DNA of 64,000 bases from Globisporangium splendens. Its lineage: Eukaryota > Oomycota > Peronosporomycetes > Pythiales > Pythiaceae. Positions 31,101 to 40,387 of the stretch are shown piece by piece. Position numbers and translations under genes: made by a program. A model generated the notes under the pieces. The model saw only the letters and a program-made list of their open reading frames with translations, was not told where the DNA came from and made no database searches. The stretch spans positions 124,001 through 188,000 of the forward strand of contig VFIW01000018.1 in NCBI GenBank assembly GCA_006386115.1, in the 5' to 3' direction. Numbering within the stretch: the first letter of the stretch is position 1; every line of letters starts with the position of its first letter.

Positions 31101-32802
31101 GTCTGTGAGTATGGATTTCATATTCGGGCTTCCAAGGGACAAACATGGCAGGAATGGTATCCTGGTGTTTGTGGACCGATTCAGTAAGATGGTGCATCTT
31201 GCGCCTGTTTCGGACAAGATCTCTGCTGAGAAGACTGCCAAGGTCTTTGTAGACGTCATATTCCGTCTACACGGACTACCAGTCGAGATCGTGTCTGACC
31301 GTGACACCCGTTTCACGTCCAAGTTCTGGCGTGCACTATTCGGACTTCTGGACACCAAGTTGTCCATGTCAACAGCGGCACACCCTGAAACGGACGGTCA
31401 AACAGAACGAGTGAATCGTGTCCTCGAAGACGTGTTGCGCAGCTACGCAACGTCTTTCAAAGAGTGGAGTGAGTTTCTCCCTCTTGCCGAGTTTGCGTTG
31501 AACAACTCCACGCATGTCTCGACAGGTCACTCTCCATTTTATGTGAACTATGGCATTCACCCTCGAGTGCCTGCTTCCGTAATGGGTGAGGTCTCTACCT
31601 TAAGTGGGGGAGGGACTCCGGCTCATGGTAACAAGCCGAAGTCGTCTTACGACCTGAATGCTGCTTCCGAGTTGAAAGCCAATTTTGACTCGATGAAACC
31701 CCTCGACGGCCTAACAAGTCGTGAAGAGCAGCAAGTCGATGACTTTGTTGTGAGGAGACAAGCCGTTGTGAGGTTTGTTCGAGACGCAATCGCGAAGGCT
31801 CAGGATCTGCAAAAGGAACAAGCAGACAAGAGCGGAAGGAAGAACAAGCAAGTGTATAAGATCAATGATCTTGTATTACTTAGCACGGCGAACCTGCCTG
31901 AACATGCAGTGTCCAACTTGGGAAGCTCCAAGCTTCTGCCAAGGTTCATCGGACCGTTCAAGGTAGTGAAATGCAATGGCGATGCCTACACGCTAGACAT
32001 ACCTACACGCATGCGTCTACACCCGACATTTTATGTGGGTAGACTAAAGCCTTACCTTCCAAGTGGATCTGCGGATCCTACGAGATCTCCCGCAAACGAT
32101 CGAGCTGATCGTGAAGCTTCTCCACTTGATTGCGAAGAGCAAACAGCTCATCGCTCTGGAGATTCTTCTCGGCGTACAGGAGTTGCAGGACGTCGAAGGA
32201 TTGGTCCTTCACTGCCTCCAACGCTTGAAGACGAGAATGGTACTCACCACGAAGTACCTCGAGAGCCGAACCTGCCTCTTCCACAGAGCGCAAAAGGCGA
32301 TCGTGAGCCAACTCACGAGACTTCTCGTTCTTCCGGAGTCGAACAAGTTCGTCCTGAACCTGTTGGAACCGTTCCTCGAAACGGGACTCCAAAGCCGAAC
32401 ACTGGGCAGAACCTTCTGTCAGATCGTCGATCTTCGACTCATGATCGGCGACAAGGTTCTCGAGACTCTCGCAGCGTTCCTCAAGCGTCGAACAACGCTG
32501 CTGCAAAGCCTCGATTTGCCCACGATGAGCACTCTTCCACTTCCAGAGTCGCTCAATCGTTTTCTCGTTCAGCCCCACCCCCGTTGTTAGACTCTCAGGG
32601 AGAGCATCGCTGGGTGGTTGAGTCGATTGTTGATCATGAAGATCGACCGACTCATCGTCGAGGAAAGAAGCAGTTGAACCATCAACGCTTCTACAGAGTT
32701 CGGTGGCGTGGATATCCACCGAGCTCGGACACGTGGGAACCTCGTCAGACATTGGAGTCTGATGTTCCCGACGTGGTCCGCAGCTATGAGAACTGCTTGT
32801 AG
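28030..32802 (+). pseudogene. Element 2 Pol, one frameshift between protease and RT, otherwise open
   Basis: The protease is read in the frame of 27761-28654 (LRALVDTGASNNFVR, about 28210-28255). The polyprotein continues from about 28640 in another frame to the TAG at 32800-32802, so a shift lies near 28620-28660. RT has SYFDDIFVHS, so the catalytic box is YFDD where element 1 has YLDD. RNase H has VVCDASDYAIGCALM. The integrase HHCC and D-D-E motifs match element 1, and the chromodomain RFYRVRWRGYPPSSDTWEP is followed by the proper C-terminus (LESDVPDVVRSYENCL). Between integrase and chromodomain lies a linker of about 170 residues, rich in Ser, Arg and Pro, which is the strand opposite the antisense gene. 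Confidence 0.9.
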
Positions 32803-33145
32803 CGTCGCCAGGGGCGACACTACGACGACCAGAGCTACGATTCGCTCTGTCGTCAGCGGGAGTTCTTCTTTCGGCACGAGCATTGCCACGACGAAGAAGA
32901 CGCTCCATCTTGTTCTCGTTCTCAAGACGAACAAATGTTCGCCATGAGTCTCTCTGGGCTGCGATGTGTTGGTTCGGATCATCGCGATCGTTGATCCGAC
33001 GCCAACTGAAGAACCGCTCCTTGTAGAACTCGAGATCCCCCTTCTTCTTCAGAATGGGAGAGATGTCGAAGAGTTCTGGAGCTGTCTGCTGTCGCTTGGA
33101 CGACGGACGTTCTTCTCGGTTCACTTGGTCACTTGGTCGCTTCAT
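32078..33145 (-). CDS. Antisense gene of the gypsy element: basic N-terminus plus long coiled coil
   Basis: ATG at 33145 gives 355 residues ending ...QLDRLREIS; an in-frame ATG inside the LTR (33244) would add 33. The start lies 76 bp from the 3' LTR, and 725 bp overlap pol in the opposite direction. The N-terminus has a bipartite basic stretch (KRPSDQ...RPSSKRQQ), a possible nuclear signal, followed by a basic helical part (KERFFSWRR, KMERLLRRGNARAERR). Residues from about 225 on are heptad-patterned (LQQRCSTLEERCESLENL, ESRFEERFQQVQDELVRL). No known family was recognised. Between the two copies most substitutions in the linker overlap are silent in this frame and not in pol. Transcription would have to come from antisense activity of the LTR (inferred). 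Antisense ORFs are known in some plant gypsy elements, and HTLV-1 has the antisense HBZ gene. Confidence 0.7.
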   Translation of the reverse strand: MKRPSDQVNREERPSSKRQQTAPELFDISPILKKKGDLEFYKERFFSWRRINDRDDPNQHIAAQRDSWRTFVRLENENKMERLLRRGNARAERRTPADDRANRSSGRRSVAPGDATSSSHSCGPRREHQTPMSDEVPTCPSSVDIHATELCRSVDGSTASFLDDESVDLHDQQSTQPPSDALPESLTTGVGLNEKTIERLWKWKSAHRGQIEALQQRCSTLEERCESLENLVADHESKIDDLTEGSAQCSALESRFEERFQQVQDELVRLRKNEKSRELAHDRLLRSVEEAGSALEVLRGEYHSRLQALEAVKDQSFDVLQLLYAEKNLQSDELFALRNQVEKLHDQLDRLREIS

Positions 33146-33208
33146 TGCCAATTGCAAAGTGAACTGCTCCGAAAGGTCTGCAAAAGTACGCAAGGTACTT
33201 GTGACTTT

Positions 33209-33217
33209 AAGGAGGGG
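33209..33217 (+). other. Polypurine tract of element 2
   Basis: AAGGAGGGG lies 4 bp before the 3' LTR, the normal place for plus-strand priming. Element 1 has the same tract on the minus strand at about 20130-20138. Confidence 0.7.
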
Positions 33218-33221
33218 ATGA

Positions 33222-33869
33222 TGTAATGGGCTATAACCAGCCATTACATGAAGGTGGATCTGTCCAGATCTAGTGTGTCACACACCACCTTCAGCGTGCA
33301 TTGTGGAGACACAAATAACAAAGGGATTACGGTAATACAGTCCCCACATGCACGTGTGACGTCATTCGATGACGTCACGAGTGTTCTCTGTGCTGATCAG
33401 TGCAGAATGTTGTTCTCATGTACTAATCAGTACAGAGCGATAACATCCATGTACTAATCAAGTACTGAGTGATGGTTCCTGCTTGGGAAACTGGACTGGT
33501 GATGAGACCGACGTGTCTCTGCCACCTGGAGTGAGTGGCGCGAGCCAATCACTTTGCAGGGATTTTATACAAGACTTGAAGTTCAAGCTTCTAGAAGATC
33601 CCGTAGGTTCAACCTCAGTGTACCCAAGGTTTTATATATCAGATTCATAGGTTTTATTGTGTATGTTTAGGTTTTAGTTATAAAACGTGTAGGATCCCTT
33701 GGGGTTCATTTGTAAGTAGCGACAGGAACCATAACCTTTTCAATTCAGTTGCAAATTTTCCTCCAAGTACTCAAGTCTTCGTTCCTCCCTCCAAGTCGGG
33801 AGATCGCTTCCTCTGGCACAAGCGTGTGTGCCGTGTTTGAGGGACTGTTGTTAACAGCGCCCTCTTACA
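33222..33869 (+). repeat. Ty3/gypsy LTR, right (3' LTR of element 2)
   Basis: This 648-bp LTR reads TGTAATGGGC...CTCTTACA. It carries the CRE-like palindrome at 33356-33378. In places (for example CCTTTTCAATTCAG and GTTGTTAACAGC) it agrees with the left LTR of element 1 against the central LTR of its own element, consistent with the shared 3' tract of the two elements. Confidence 0.95.
33356..33378. promoter_or_regulatory. Paired CRE-like sites (TGACGTCA) in the right LTR
   Basis: This is the same palindrome as in the other LTRs. It lies about 210 bp upstream of the antisense start codon at 33145, so it could serve an antisense promoter. That role is inferred. Confidence 0.55.
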
Positions 33870-34036
33870 GGAAAACTCCAAGTTGGAGCACAGGCTGACA
33901 CCGATGCATGCACACGCTCCACCTCATGTGTTATGGGGGGTGTATGAAATTCTAGAGGAGTCCTTCAAATAGGAGGTCAAATGCTCACCGCACGCTCTTG
34001 TCGCACCCTCGCCAGGCCATGTGTGGCAAAGACAAC

Positions 34037-35752
34037 ACTTTATCTTTATAAGGTGAGGTGTATTTAGGTTCATCGTCGTGACCTACAATATCCATTCTCC
34101 TACCTAATCTTCATTGCGAATTTCATCTAGGAGTGAAATGTGTCTATAGCGCGGATTGCAATAGATCACTTCTGAATGCTAAATAATCTTTGACCAGGAT
34201 GGCATGTTCTCTTGGTCCTATGTGAGGCTGCCTTGTGTTGTCCAATGACCTTGGGTCTTCCGAACTTCGCATAAGCCAATGCATGACGTCGTTGTCAAGA
34301 TCCTGGGTGAGATTGTTGAAAGCAGCTCTTTGAGTTGGGAAGTGAACCTGCGTTGAGGTTCTGGTGTCCATGGCTAGGTTGGCGGCTGAGTCCGCCATCT
34401 TGTTGAAGGCACGGTAGTGATGGTACCATCCTCGGATGTCGATGCAATCCGCGAGTCGTCGACTTGTCAGGTATAAACGTGCCAATCGGTGCTGTCGAGG
34501 GGACCGATGCATTCTCTGTTGGGATGTAATCAGTGCACTGTCTCCAATCACGTACAACGGTTCGAAGTGACTGCGTTGGGCTTCTCGGAGTCCATGTATG
34601 AGACCCAGTACTCGGCAAAGTTGTTGGTCGTGTCCTTCCTGCTATAAGCCATGCTCGCGGCCCAAATTAAACTGGCTGTGTGCGAGTCCTTATGGACACG
34701 CACGATAATGGATCCAGTCCCTCCTGGTCCTGGATTGCCGCGTGATCCACCATTGAAAAACAACAGGTAAACGCCGCGAGTATCACTTGGAGTCAAGGGG
34801 ATGGTGTCGGTTTGGCTGAGAAAGCAGTCGACATATGCCTTGAGAACTGCTGCAACCGTGTGACCGTCCGAGTCTCCAGCTTGCGCTTCAGCGAGTCGTG
34901 TGAGGTTTCGCATTCCTGCCTCTAATCTGGTCATCATGATCGCCATCTCAGCAGTCGATTTGATTGGATCCGAATCCATGCGTCGCAGATGCGCACACCA
35001 AATGGTCTGTATGAGCGATGCGCTCCTATATCGCCACAGCATGTGTGCGACGGGATAGAGATGATCTTGGAGATGTTCATTGGAGAACTTGTGTCCTATA
35101 ATGTGTCTCTTGATCGTGGTCCATGCATGCCTTGGAGTATCTGGTAGATCCAGACTGAAGATCCAGATTGCGGGGTCGTGACCAGGAGTGATTCCGATCT
35201 TCGCCCATAGCGCATAAAAGTAGTTCCACACCAGTTTGGCTTTCGGACACTCCCAGAATAGATGTTGAACAGAAGATTGGACAACTCGGGAGCATTCGGG
35301 ATTCGAGCAGGATAGATCAGCTTTCTCCTAGTTCCACATGGAGAGTCGGTTGGCTTTCAGTCGGAGAAGAGTCTGGGCTGTATAAACTGTAATCCCTGGG
35401 ATGTTGTGTAATTCGCTCCATTGGATTAATTGCAGTCCTGGCCACAGAGATCCTGCTGTTTGGACAGCTTTGTTGACTGCTGCATCTCGAGTATCTTTGC
35501 CAATTTGTGTCCTCGTTGCTGCAACTTGTTGCCGATAGAAAGATCTGGCCGTATTGTATCGTCCGTTGCCACCCCATAGTTGCACGATTCTTGTGAAGCG
35601 TGGGTGTGCATGGAACGACACCTTCTGCCCGTTCAAGTCTCTTGTTGCCATGATGTCACAGTCCATTGCGGAGTGAACTGTATGCGTAGCTTTGACTAGG
35701 GTCGTGTCGACGTGGGTCAGAGTTGCTTCGCTGGTGTGCAGATGCCATTCGT
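34037..35752 (-). mobile_element. LINE copy 3, 5'-truncated
   Basis: Reading on the minus strand from 35752, homology to copy 1 starts at copy 1 position 1801 (ACGAATGGCAT). It carries the zinc-motif and RNase H coding part, the 3' UTR and a short ATAAAG tail (about 34037-34047). The 5' flank ends TGTCTT and the 3' flank begins TGTTGTCTT, a possible but weak target-site duplication. About 170 bp of unrelated sequence separate it from the gypsy LTR. It is nearer to copy 2 than to copy 1. Confidence 0.92.
34144..35666 (-). pseudogene. LINE copy 3 ORF2 fragment with stop, frameshift and lost RNase H catalytic Asp
   Basis: Three lesions are visible. First, TAG replaces the Tyr codon after LSMWN (near 35328), as in copy 2. 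Second, one C is missing near 34603 (GAGACCCAG against GAGACCCCAG), splitting the RNase H ORF into 34548-35231 and 34144-34557. Third, the first catalytic Asp is changed: FFNGGSRGNPG instead of FFDGGSRGNPG (about 34750), which should abolish RNase H activity. The rest of the RNase H (NNFAEYW, GDSAL, MADSAAN) is recognisable. Confidence 0.88.
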
Positions 35753-36313
35753 AAGACAGGACGTTTTTCCATTTTCATTGAACTGAAGCGAGAGAAAGGT
35801 TCATCTGGCCAAATAATAGAAAGGGCAAAACCGTCGCATGAGTCCCCAAAACCGACATCTTGCGATGGACGCTTTGGTTCAACAGCACAGTCGTCACCAA
35901 AGGGGGACGGAGTGAACTTCTACGTTCAAAGATACGCTCACAGTGCTCGGGTTTATTAACAGACACGGAATTTGGAACCGCGACGTTCGTCGCAACAGCG
36001 CTCTCAACATGGAGCTCGTAATCGGGTGACCAGTCATCATTACGATGGAACTGCGACACGCCAGCGCCTCCATACACTGTACCGCTGCACCATGTTGCGC
36101 ACTGCCGAGACTAATCCACGTTGTGACTCGTATGCAATAGCGCCACGATGGTTTGGACAGAGCGTCCACCCAAACCACCTCCTACTGAGTTGCACGATGA
36201 GAGAGACTCGCGGGACACCCATCCGTCTACAACTGTGCAAGTATCCTCCGCATGCGGTGACTGAACGGCCAGAGGGAGGCGCTTGAGTAGGCTTTGGCGT
36301 CGCTCTCTCCTTC
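35753..36313. other. Intergenic region before the elicitin pair
   Basis: About 560 bp hold no convincing ORF. The part next to 36314 is taken as the upstream promoter region of the first elicitin gene. Confidence 0.45.
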
Positions 36314-36329
36314 TCTCATTCTACAACTC
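36314..36329 (+). promoter_or_regulatory. Oomycete initiator-like motif, elicitin 1
   Basis: TCTCATTCTACAACTC matches the oomycete core promoter consensus GCTCATTYYNCAWTTT at about 13 of 16 positions and lies 43-58 bp upstream of the start codon at 36372. Confidence 0.6.
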
Positions 36330-36371
36330 GCCTTCTCTGGTGCCAATCGTCCTCAACCACAGCAAACCACG

Positions 36372-36887
36372 ATGAAGTTCCAAGTCCTCTTCGCTGTCGC
36401 CACCGCAGCCATGGCCGGTTCTGCTGCCGTTGCTTCGACTACCGACTGTGACGACAAACAATCGATCGCTGCTTTTGGTAGCCTTTCCAGTCTCTTGAAC
36501 GGGACCGACCTCACCACTTGCTCGACTGTCTCGGGATACAACATGATGTACTCGAAGAGTCTGCCAAGCCCTGAAGAGAAGGCCAAGATGTGCGCGGCTT
36601 CGTCGTGCCACTCGCTCATCGCAACCATCATCTCCAAGAGCCCGCCAGACTGCGTGCTGGATATCCCAACCAGCCGCGCCAAGATCAACGTGTACGACCT
36701 CGCGAACTCGTTCGAGCCGGACTGCAAGGCGTTGACTGCTACGCCAACTCCAACCATAGCGGCTCCATCGGCCACCCCAGCTGATCCATCGACGGGTGCG
36801 AACGCGCCATCGGTCGCCACGTCTGTCCCATCGTCTTCGATTGGCTCGACGCCGGCCACCACGGCCACGTCGGGTGCCAAGTGCTAA
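36372..36887 (+). CDS. Elicitin / elicitin-like secreted protein 1
   Basis: This protein of 171 residues has a signal peptide (MKFQVLFAVATAAMAGSA, cleavage near residue 20-22), an elicitin domain of about 98 residues with six Cys (in TTDC, TTCST, KMCAAS, SSCHS, PPDC and EPDC), and a Ser/Thr/Pro/Ala-rich tail of about 50 residues ending in Cys. Elicitins are oomycete-specific secreted sterol- or lipid-binding proteins that carry sterols and can trigger plant defence. The tail suggests O-glycosylation and wall association. It lacks the hydrophobic end expected for a GPI signal. The frame is open 26 codons upstream (ATG 36294), but the signal peptide and the initiator position make 36372 the start. 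Confidence 0.93.
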   Translation: MKFQVLFAVATAAMAGSAAVASTTDCDDKQSIAAFGSLSSLLNGTDLTTCSTVSGYNMMYSKSLPSPEEKAKMCAASSCHSLIATIISKSPPDCVLDIPTSRAKINVYDLANSFEPDCKALTATPTPTIAAPSATPADPSTGANAPSVATSVPSSSIGSTPATTATSGAKC

Positions 36888-38849
36888 GTGCCCTCGTTTT
36901 AACCGACGCACCAACAATGCCTGCATGGTAAGAAGTGTTATTGGAGGCGTGCCTTGCGAGTTTCGCCGCTAACCTTGCACCACCGTCTTCTTCTACTCTA
37001 GGCTCGCGATTGCGTTGTTGCGCGTATATTTTTGTACTTGGATTCGATAAAACTCTCGTTTTAGTAGCAAATGATACTCCCTCGAAGCCAGCGTCTGAGT
37101 GCGTGTGTTCTCTGGCTTGTTTCTCCTTCCAATGGTGTTTGGATGCAGGTTACGATGAGCTCAATAGTCCCACTGACAAATACACAAAAAAGCATCGGCC
37201 GCGCGCTGCAAGGAAGAGAAAGAAAAAAGAGGCGTCACGAAGCTCTGCGCACTGCACCGCAAGTTTGAAAATGAGCTACCAATCGTAGTAAGGAAAATTG
37301 GAAGGTCGTGCGTCCCTCGCGCGAGGTCCGAGCAATGGACGGCCTCGCCTCGTGTCCTTCATTGACATGAAGGATTCAGCGATAGTGAGCGCACGGCGTC
37401 TGTCTCATCGCGGGCAGGAAAGCAATCCTTTCCTATCGCCATCATCTCGCCTTCCATGTTGTATACTTTTTCGGCGACGATCTTGACCGAGAGCGCCACA
37501 GTACTCGCATGAAGTATCTCCTGGTACCAATGAAGGCCAAGACGAGCATTACGTTCCAATCGGCGTTTGGGCAGCCAACTGTCATCTGTCTTCCCATGTA
37601 AACATGCCGATGAAGTTGTATACGGGAACGACGCCACGCCAAATCGCTGTTCCTGACCTATCCTAACGATTGCGCCAGTCCATCAACACAGAATCTCAAA
37701 CAATTGAGAGTCAATATTGTCCAATGTCACAAGAATCTTCCATTATTGTCCATGTTTTGACAATATTGCATTCGATTTGTTGTCATTTCGGTCATTTTCG
37801 TGGCCACAATGATTGCTCTGCAAATGCAATGTGCTTGCTTTGAGCTGAAACCAAAGCAGCGTCGGATTGTAAAGCTGTGCGTTTTCTTCCTTTGCAATTG
37901 ACTCGATGCAATGCCAGCATACGTCCTTCACCTCCTATGCCAGTATCCGATTTTCTGCAACGCCCCCGCGCTGGGACAAACTTCAGTTTGTTATTGACTG
38001 GCGTCGGACGTTCCAATGGTCAACGCTGAGCGCCATAAAGCACAGACATCATTTTTACGTGGTGGATACAACAGCATCGTTCTATCTGAGCAGCGCAATT
38101 AACAGCTCTCTCTCTCTCTTCCCTCCCATTTGTTGAAGGTTTATTTTGTGGTTGTACTACTCCGGTCCGCGAATGTTTGCTCACTTGGCTTTTTGAAGTA
38201 ACTTTCAAACTACTGTGAATCAGAACGAAGATAAAACATCACCAAAAAGCTACCGCTTTTAAACGTATTTTCGCTGTCTTGACAACAGCCGTTGTACGAT
38301 GCATACGCTTCATTTTTGTCACCATTTTTTAGAGGGGTTTGCTTTTTCGCACTGAGCTCAATTTTAGGCGGTATCAAATCCTGAAGCATAGGGTGTGATT
38401 ACCATCTAAAAACCTGTCGATTGAGGGGTCAAGACTTTGGCTGAAGCAGAGACACTCGACAATTACACGCTTATCGAGAAGCGCAATTTTGTCGAAGCTC
38501 GAGAACATCAGTGCTGCTGGCAAAGATCTCATCCTCTTGGTGGTGGACCCGTTCGCGGAACCTCGAGCCACTTCTCTGCGCAATTATCAACCATAGGAGA
38601 CTTTTGCACATCAAAGTGGGGGGCGGATTCAGTGATAGATGCGACAAGTTTGACCTGATGCACGCTCTTAACAGATCACTCCATACAAACTTGCAGTCAA
38701 GTATGATTGCCTTCTATCTTCCGGGATCCCAGGATCACTTCAACGCTCAGCGAGACGGCAGGGGCACAAGTCTCTCGCAGACGTGGAGGAAAGAACGGAC
38801 CATGGCCTTGCTGCCATTGTGACCGTTCCTCGCGCTCCTCCATCATCTC
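36888..38849. other. Intergenic region between the two elicitins, no gene seen
   Basis: Nearly 2 kb contain only short ORFs without coding character on either strand. A 10-bp inverted repeat CAATATTGTC/GACAATATTG occurs at 37712-37721 and 37759-37768. The region next to 38850 is the presumed promoter of the second elicitin. Confidence 0.5.
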
Positions 38850-38865
38850 GCTCATTCGACAATTT
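38850..38865 (+). promoter_or_regulatory. Oomycete initiator, elicitin 2
   Basis: GCTCATTCGACAATTT matches GCTCATTYYNCAWTTT at 15 of 16 positions and lies 45-60 bp before the start codon at 38910, the usual place for an oomycete transcription start. Confidence 0.8.
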
Positions 38866-38909
38866 ACTCTCGACCTCCAACTCCGGACAGCCAACTACTC
38901 AATCGCACA

Positions 38910-39452
38910 ATGAAGTTCCAAGCTCTTTTCGCTGTCGCCGCCGCTGCCTTCGCCGGCTCCGTCTCCGCTGCGTCGACTGAAACCTGCACCAGCGCGCAGC
39001 AAACCGCCGCCTACACGACCCTCGCTGGCCTCCTGAGCGGAACTGACCTCACGACGTGCTCGACCGCATCGGGTTACAACATGCTGTACGCTACGGCGTT
39101 GCCAACCGATGCCGAGAAGGTGAAGATGTGCGCGGCGTCGTCGTGTCACTCGCTCATCGCCACTGTGATCTCGTTGAACCCACCAGACTGTGTGCTGAGC
39201 ATCCCAACCAGTGGCGCTAACATGAACGTGTACGGTCTTGCCACCACGTTCGAGTCGGACTGCACGGCGTTGACCACCCCAGCCGCTACGACTGCCACCC
39301 CAGCCTCCACGACTGCCACCCCAGCCGCTACGACTGCCGCTCCAACTGCCACTGGATCGACCTCCTCGGGTTCGTCGTCCACTCCAGCGCCAACGACCGC
39401 TACTCCAACCGTCTCGTCGGGCTCGTCGGACTCCACCAAGGCTGCATGCTAA
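38910..39452 (+). CDS. Elicitin / elicitin-like secreted protein 2
   Basis: This protein of 180 residues has the signal peptide MKFQALFAVAAAAFAGSVSA, followed by the six-Cys elicitin domain (ETCTS, TTCSTA, KMCAAS, SSCHS, PPDC and ESDC) and a Thr/Ala/Pro/Ser-rich tail ending ...STKAAC. It is clearly a paralog of elicitin 1 (shared SGYNM, PPDCVL and KMCAASSCHSLIAT) in the same orientation, so a tandem duplication is likely. The tail has a different repeat pattern from its neighbour's (PATTAT-type units), while both proteins end in a single Cys. The role is as for elicitin 1: a secreted sterol/lipid carrier and defence elicitor. Confidence 0.95.
   Translation: MKFQALFAVAAAAFAGSVSAASTETCTSAQQTAAYTTLAGLLSGTDLTTCSTASGYNMLYATALPTDAEKVKMCAASSCHSLIATVISLNPPDCVLSIPTSGANMNVYGLATTFESDCTALTTPAATTATPASTTATPAATTAAPTATGSTSSGSSSTPAPTTATPTVSSGSSDSTKAAC
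39283..39345 (+). repeat. Short in-frame tandem repeat in the elicitin 2 tail
   Basis: Units close to CCAGCCGCTACGACTGCCAC occur about three times in tandem and encode P-A-A/S-T-T-A-T. Such repeats make the tail length prone to change. Confidence 0.6.
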
Positions 39453-40387
39453 GCAGGTACCCTGTGTCGACCGCATTTCGATGTAAGAAAAGATCGCAAA
39501 GTCATTTTCGACTCTCAACAGCTCTTTAGTCTGGTTCGTTCGCATTTCGGTCTGAAATGATCCAGGTCATTTTGAAGTCGCGATTGTGTCTCGAGAATGA
39601 TTCTCTTTAGTGCGTCGGATTGCGCGCCTTCCATCATCGTTTGTGTAATTCATTCAATAACAGCTGAAAATGCTTTGCTCGATTGCCGTGTTGAATACTT
39701 CCATACGCTTTGTGCTGCATTTTAACGAGGCACTATTATAGTCAGGGGACAGCACTCAAAGGAGCATTGTGGCCGCATTCGATCGAGGCACCCACACAGA
39801 CAGACTTGGTGTTTCGACGAGTCAGGCGTTAGACCTGGCCGCGTGTTGTTCACCACGCCTCTCAACGAACGGTCAGATAAATCCCACGACTTACTCTGTC
39901 GTCGTCTGTGTAGATTGAGAGGAAACAGCGCGAGTTCACGCGAAGAAGACTGCTGCGTGTTTGCTGTCGAGTGGCCAGCAGTCCCCACAGTCCTCTTTCT
40001 TATACATTGTTCCACATGTCTGTATAGTATCCAAAAGTACCCTTACTTGTTTTTCTTCTTGACTTGTTCACTTGCATACAGCAAGCCAGCTGTCAAAGAA
40101 TATGTGGGACGGCTCACTCACCGCTCTACAGCAAATAGCGTGGATCCGCTCCACATTGTGGTTCCTGTTACACCTTTTTCAGCCAATCAGCGAGGCGCAC
40201 ACCCTTTCGAAGCGCGCGACCAGTCTTCTGCGCGCCAACCAACCAAAAGCAGGCAGGAGCTCTCCGCCATTGGACGCAGCCTCAGTTACGAACAACTCTG
40301 CCTGCCGTGTTCTCTGCGTGTGCGTGCGTGAGGGTTGAGCCGCGCATCCGTTATCAATAACTGCAACAGCGTCCGCAGCGCAACGAC
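39453..40387. other. Intergenic region, UTP4 promoter side
   Basis: About 930 bp hold no supported gene. An open stretch at 39843-40331 has no recognisable features and no initiator, and was not accepted. Confidence 0.45.

Larger units (their letters stand above)
26418..33869 (+). mobile_element. Ty3/gypsy retrotransposon, element 2 (plus strand), both LTRs present
   Basis: The order is LTR, primer site (27069), gag, protease, RT, RNase H, integrase, chromodomain, polypurine tract and LTR. The 5' half is decayed: gag has a frameshift and a large deletion, a base is missing before the slippery site, and there is a frameshift between protease and RT. The 3' half from RNase H on is fully open. 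Flanking bases (CTCAA on the left, GGAAA on the right) do not form a target-site duplication. The antisense gene at 32078-33145 lies inside it. Confidence 0.95.

Noticed and set aside
32063..32590. Plus-strand ORF of 175 codons in the pol/antisense overlap (also 20756-21283 on the minus strand in element 1)
   Set aside because: It is a third frame opened by the base composition of the antisense coiled coil. It changes six residues between the copies and has no domain or start context of its own.
36294..36371. Upstream in-frame start for elicitin 1
   Set aside because: It would bury the signal peptide, and it begins before the likely transcription start at 36314-36329.
37712..37768. CAATATTGTC/GACAATATTG inverted repeat as a possible miniature transposon
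   Set aside because: Arms of only 10 bp, no target duplication and no second copy seen in the window.
39843..40331. 162-codon ORF upstream of UTP4
   Set aside because: No recognisable domain, mixed composition, no promoter motif; probably chance.
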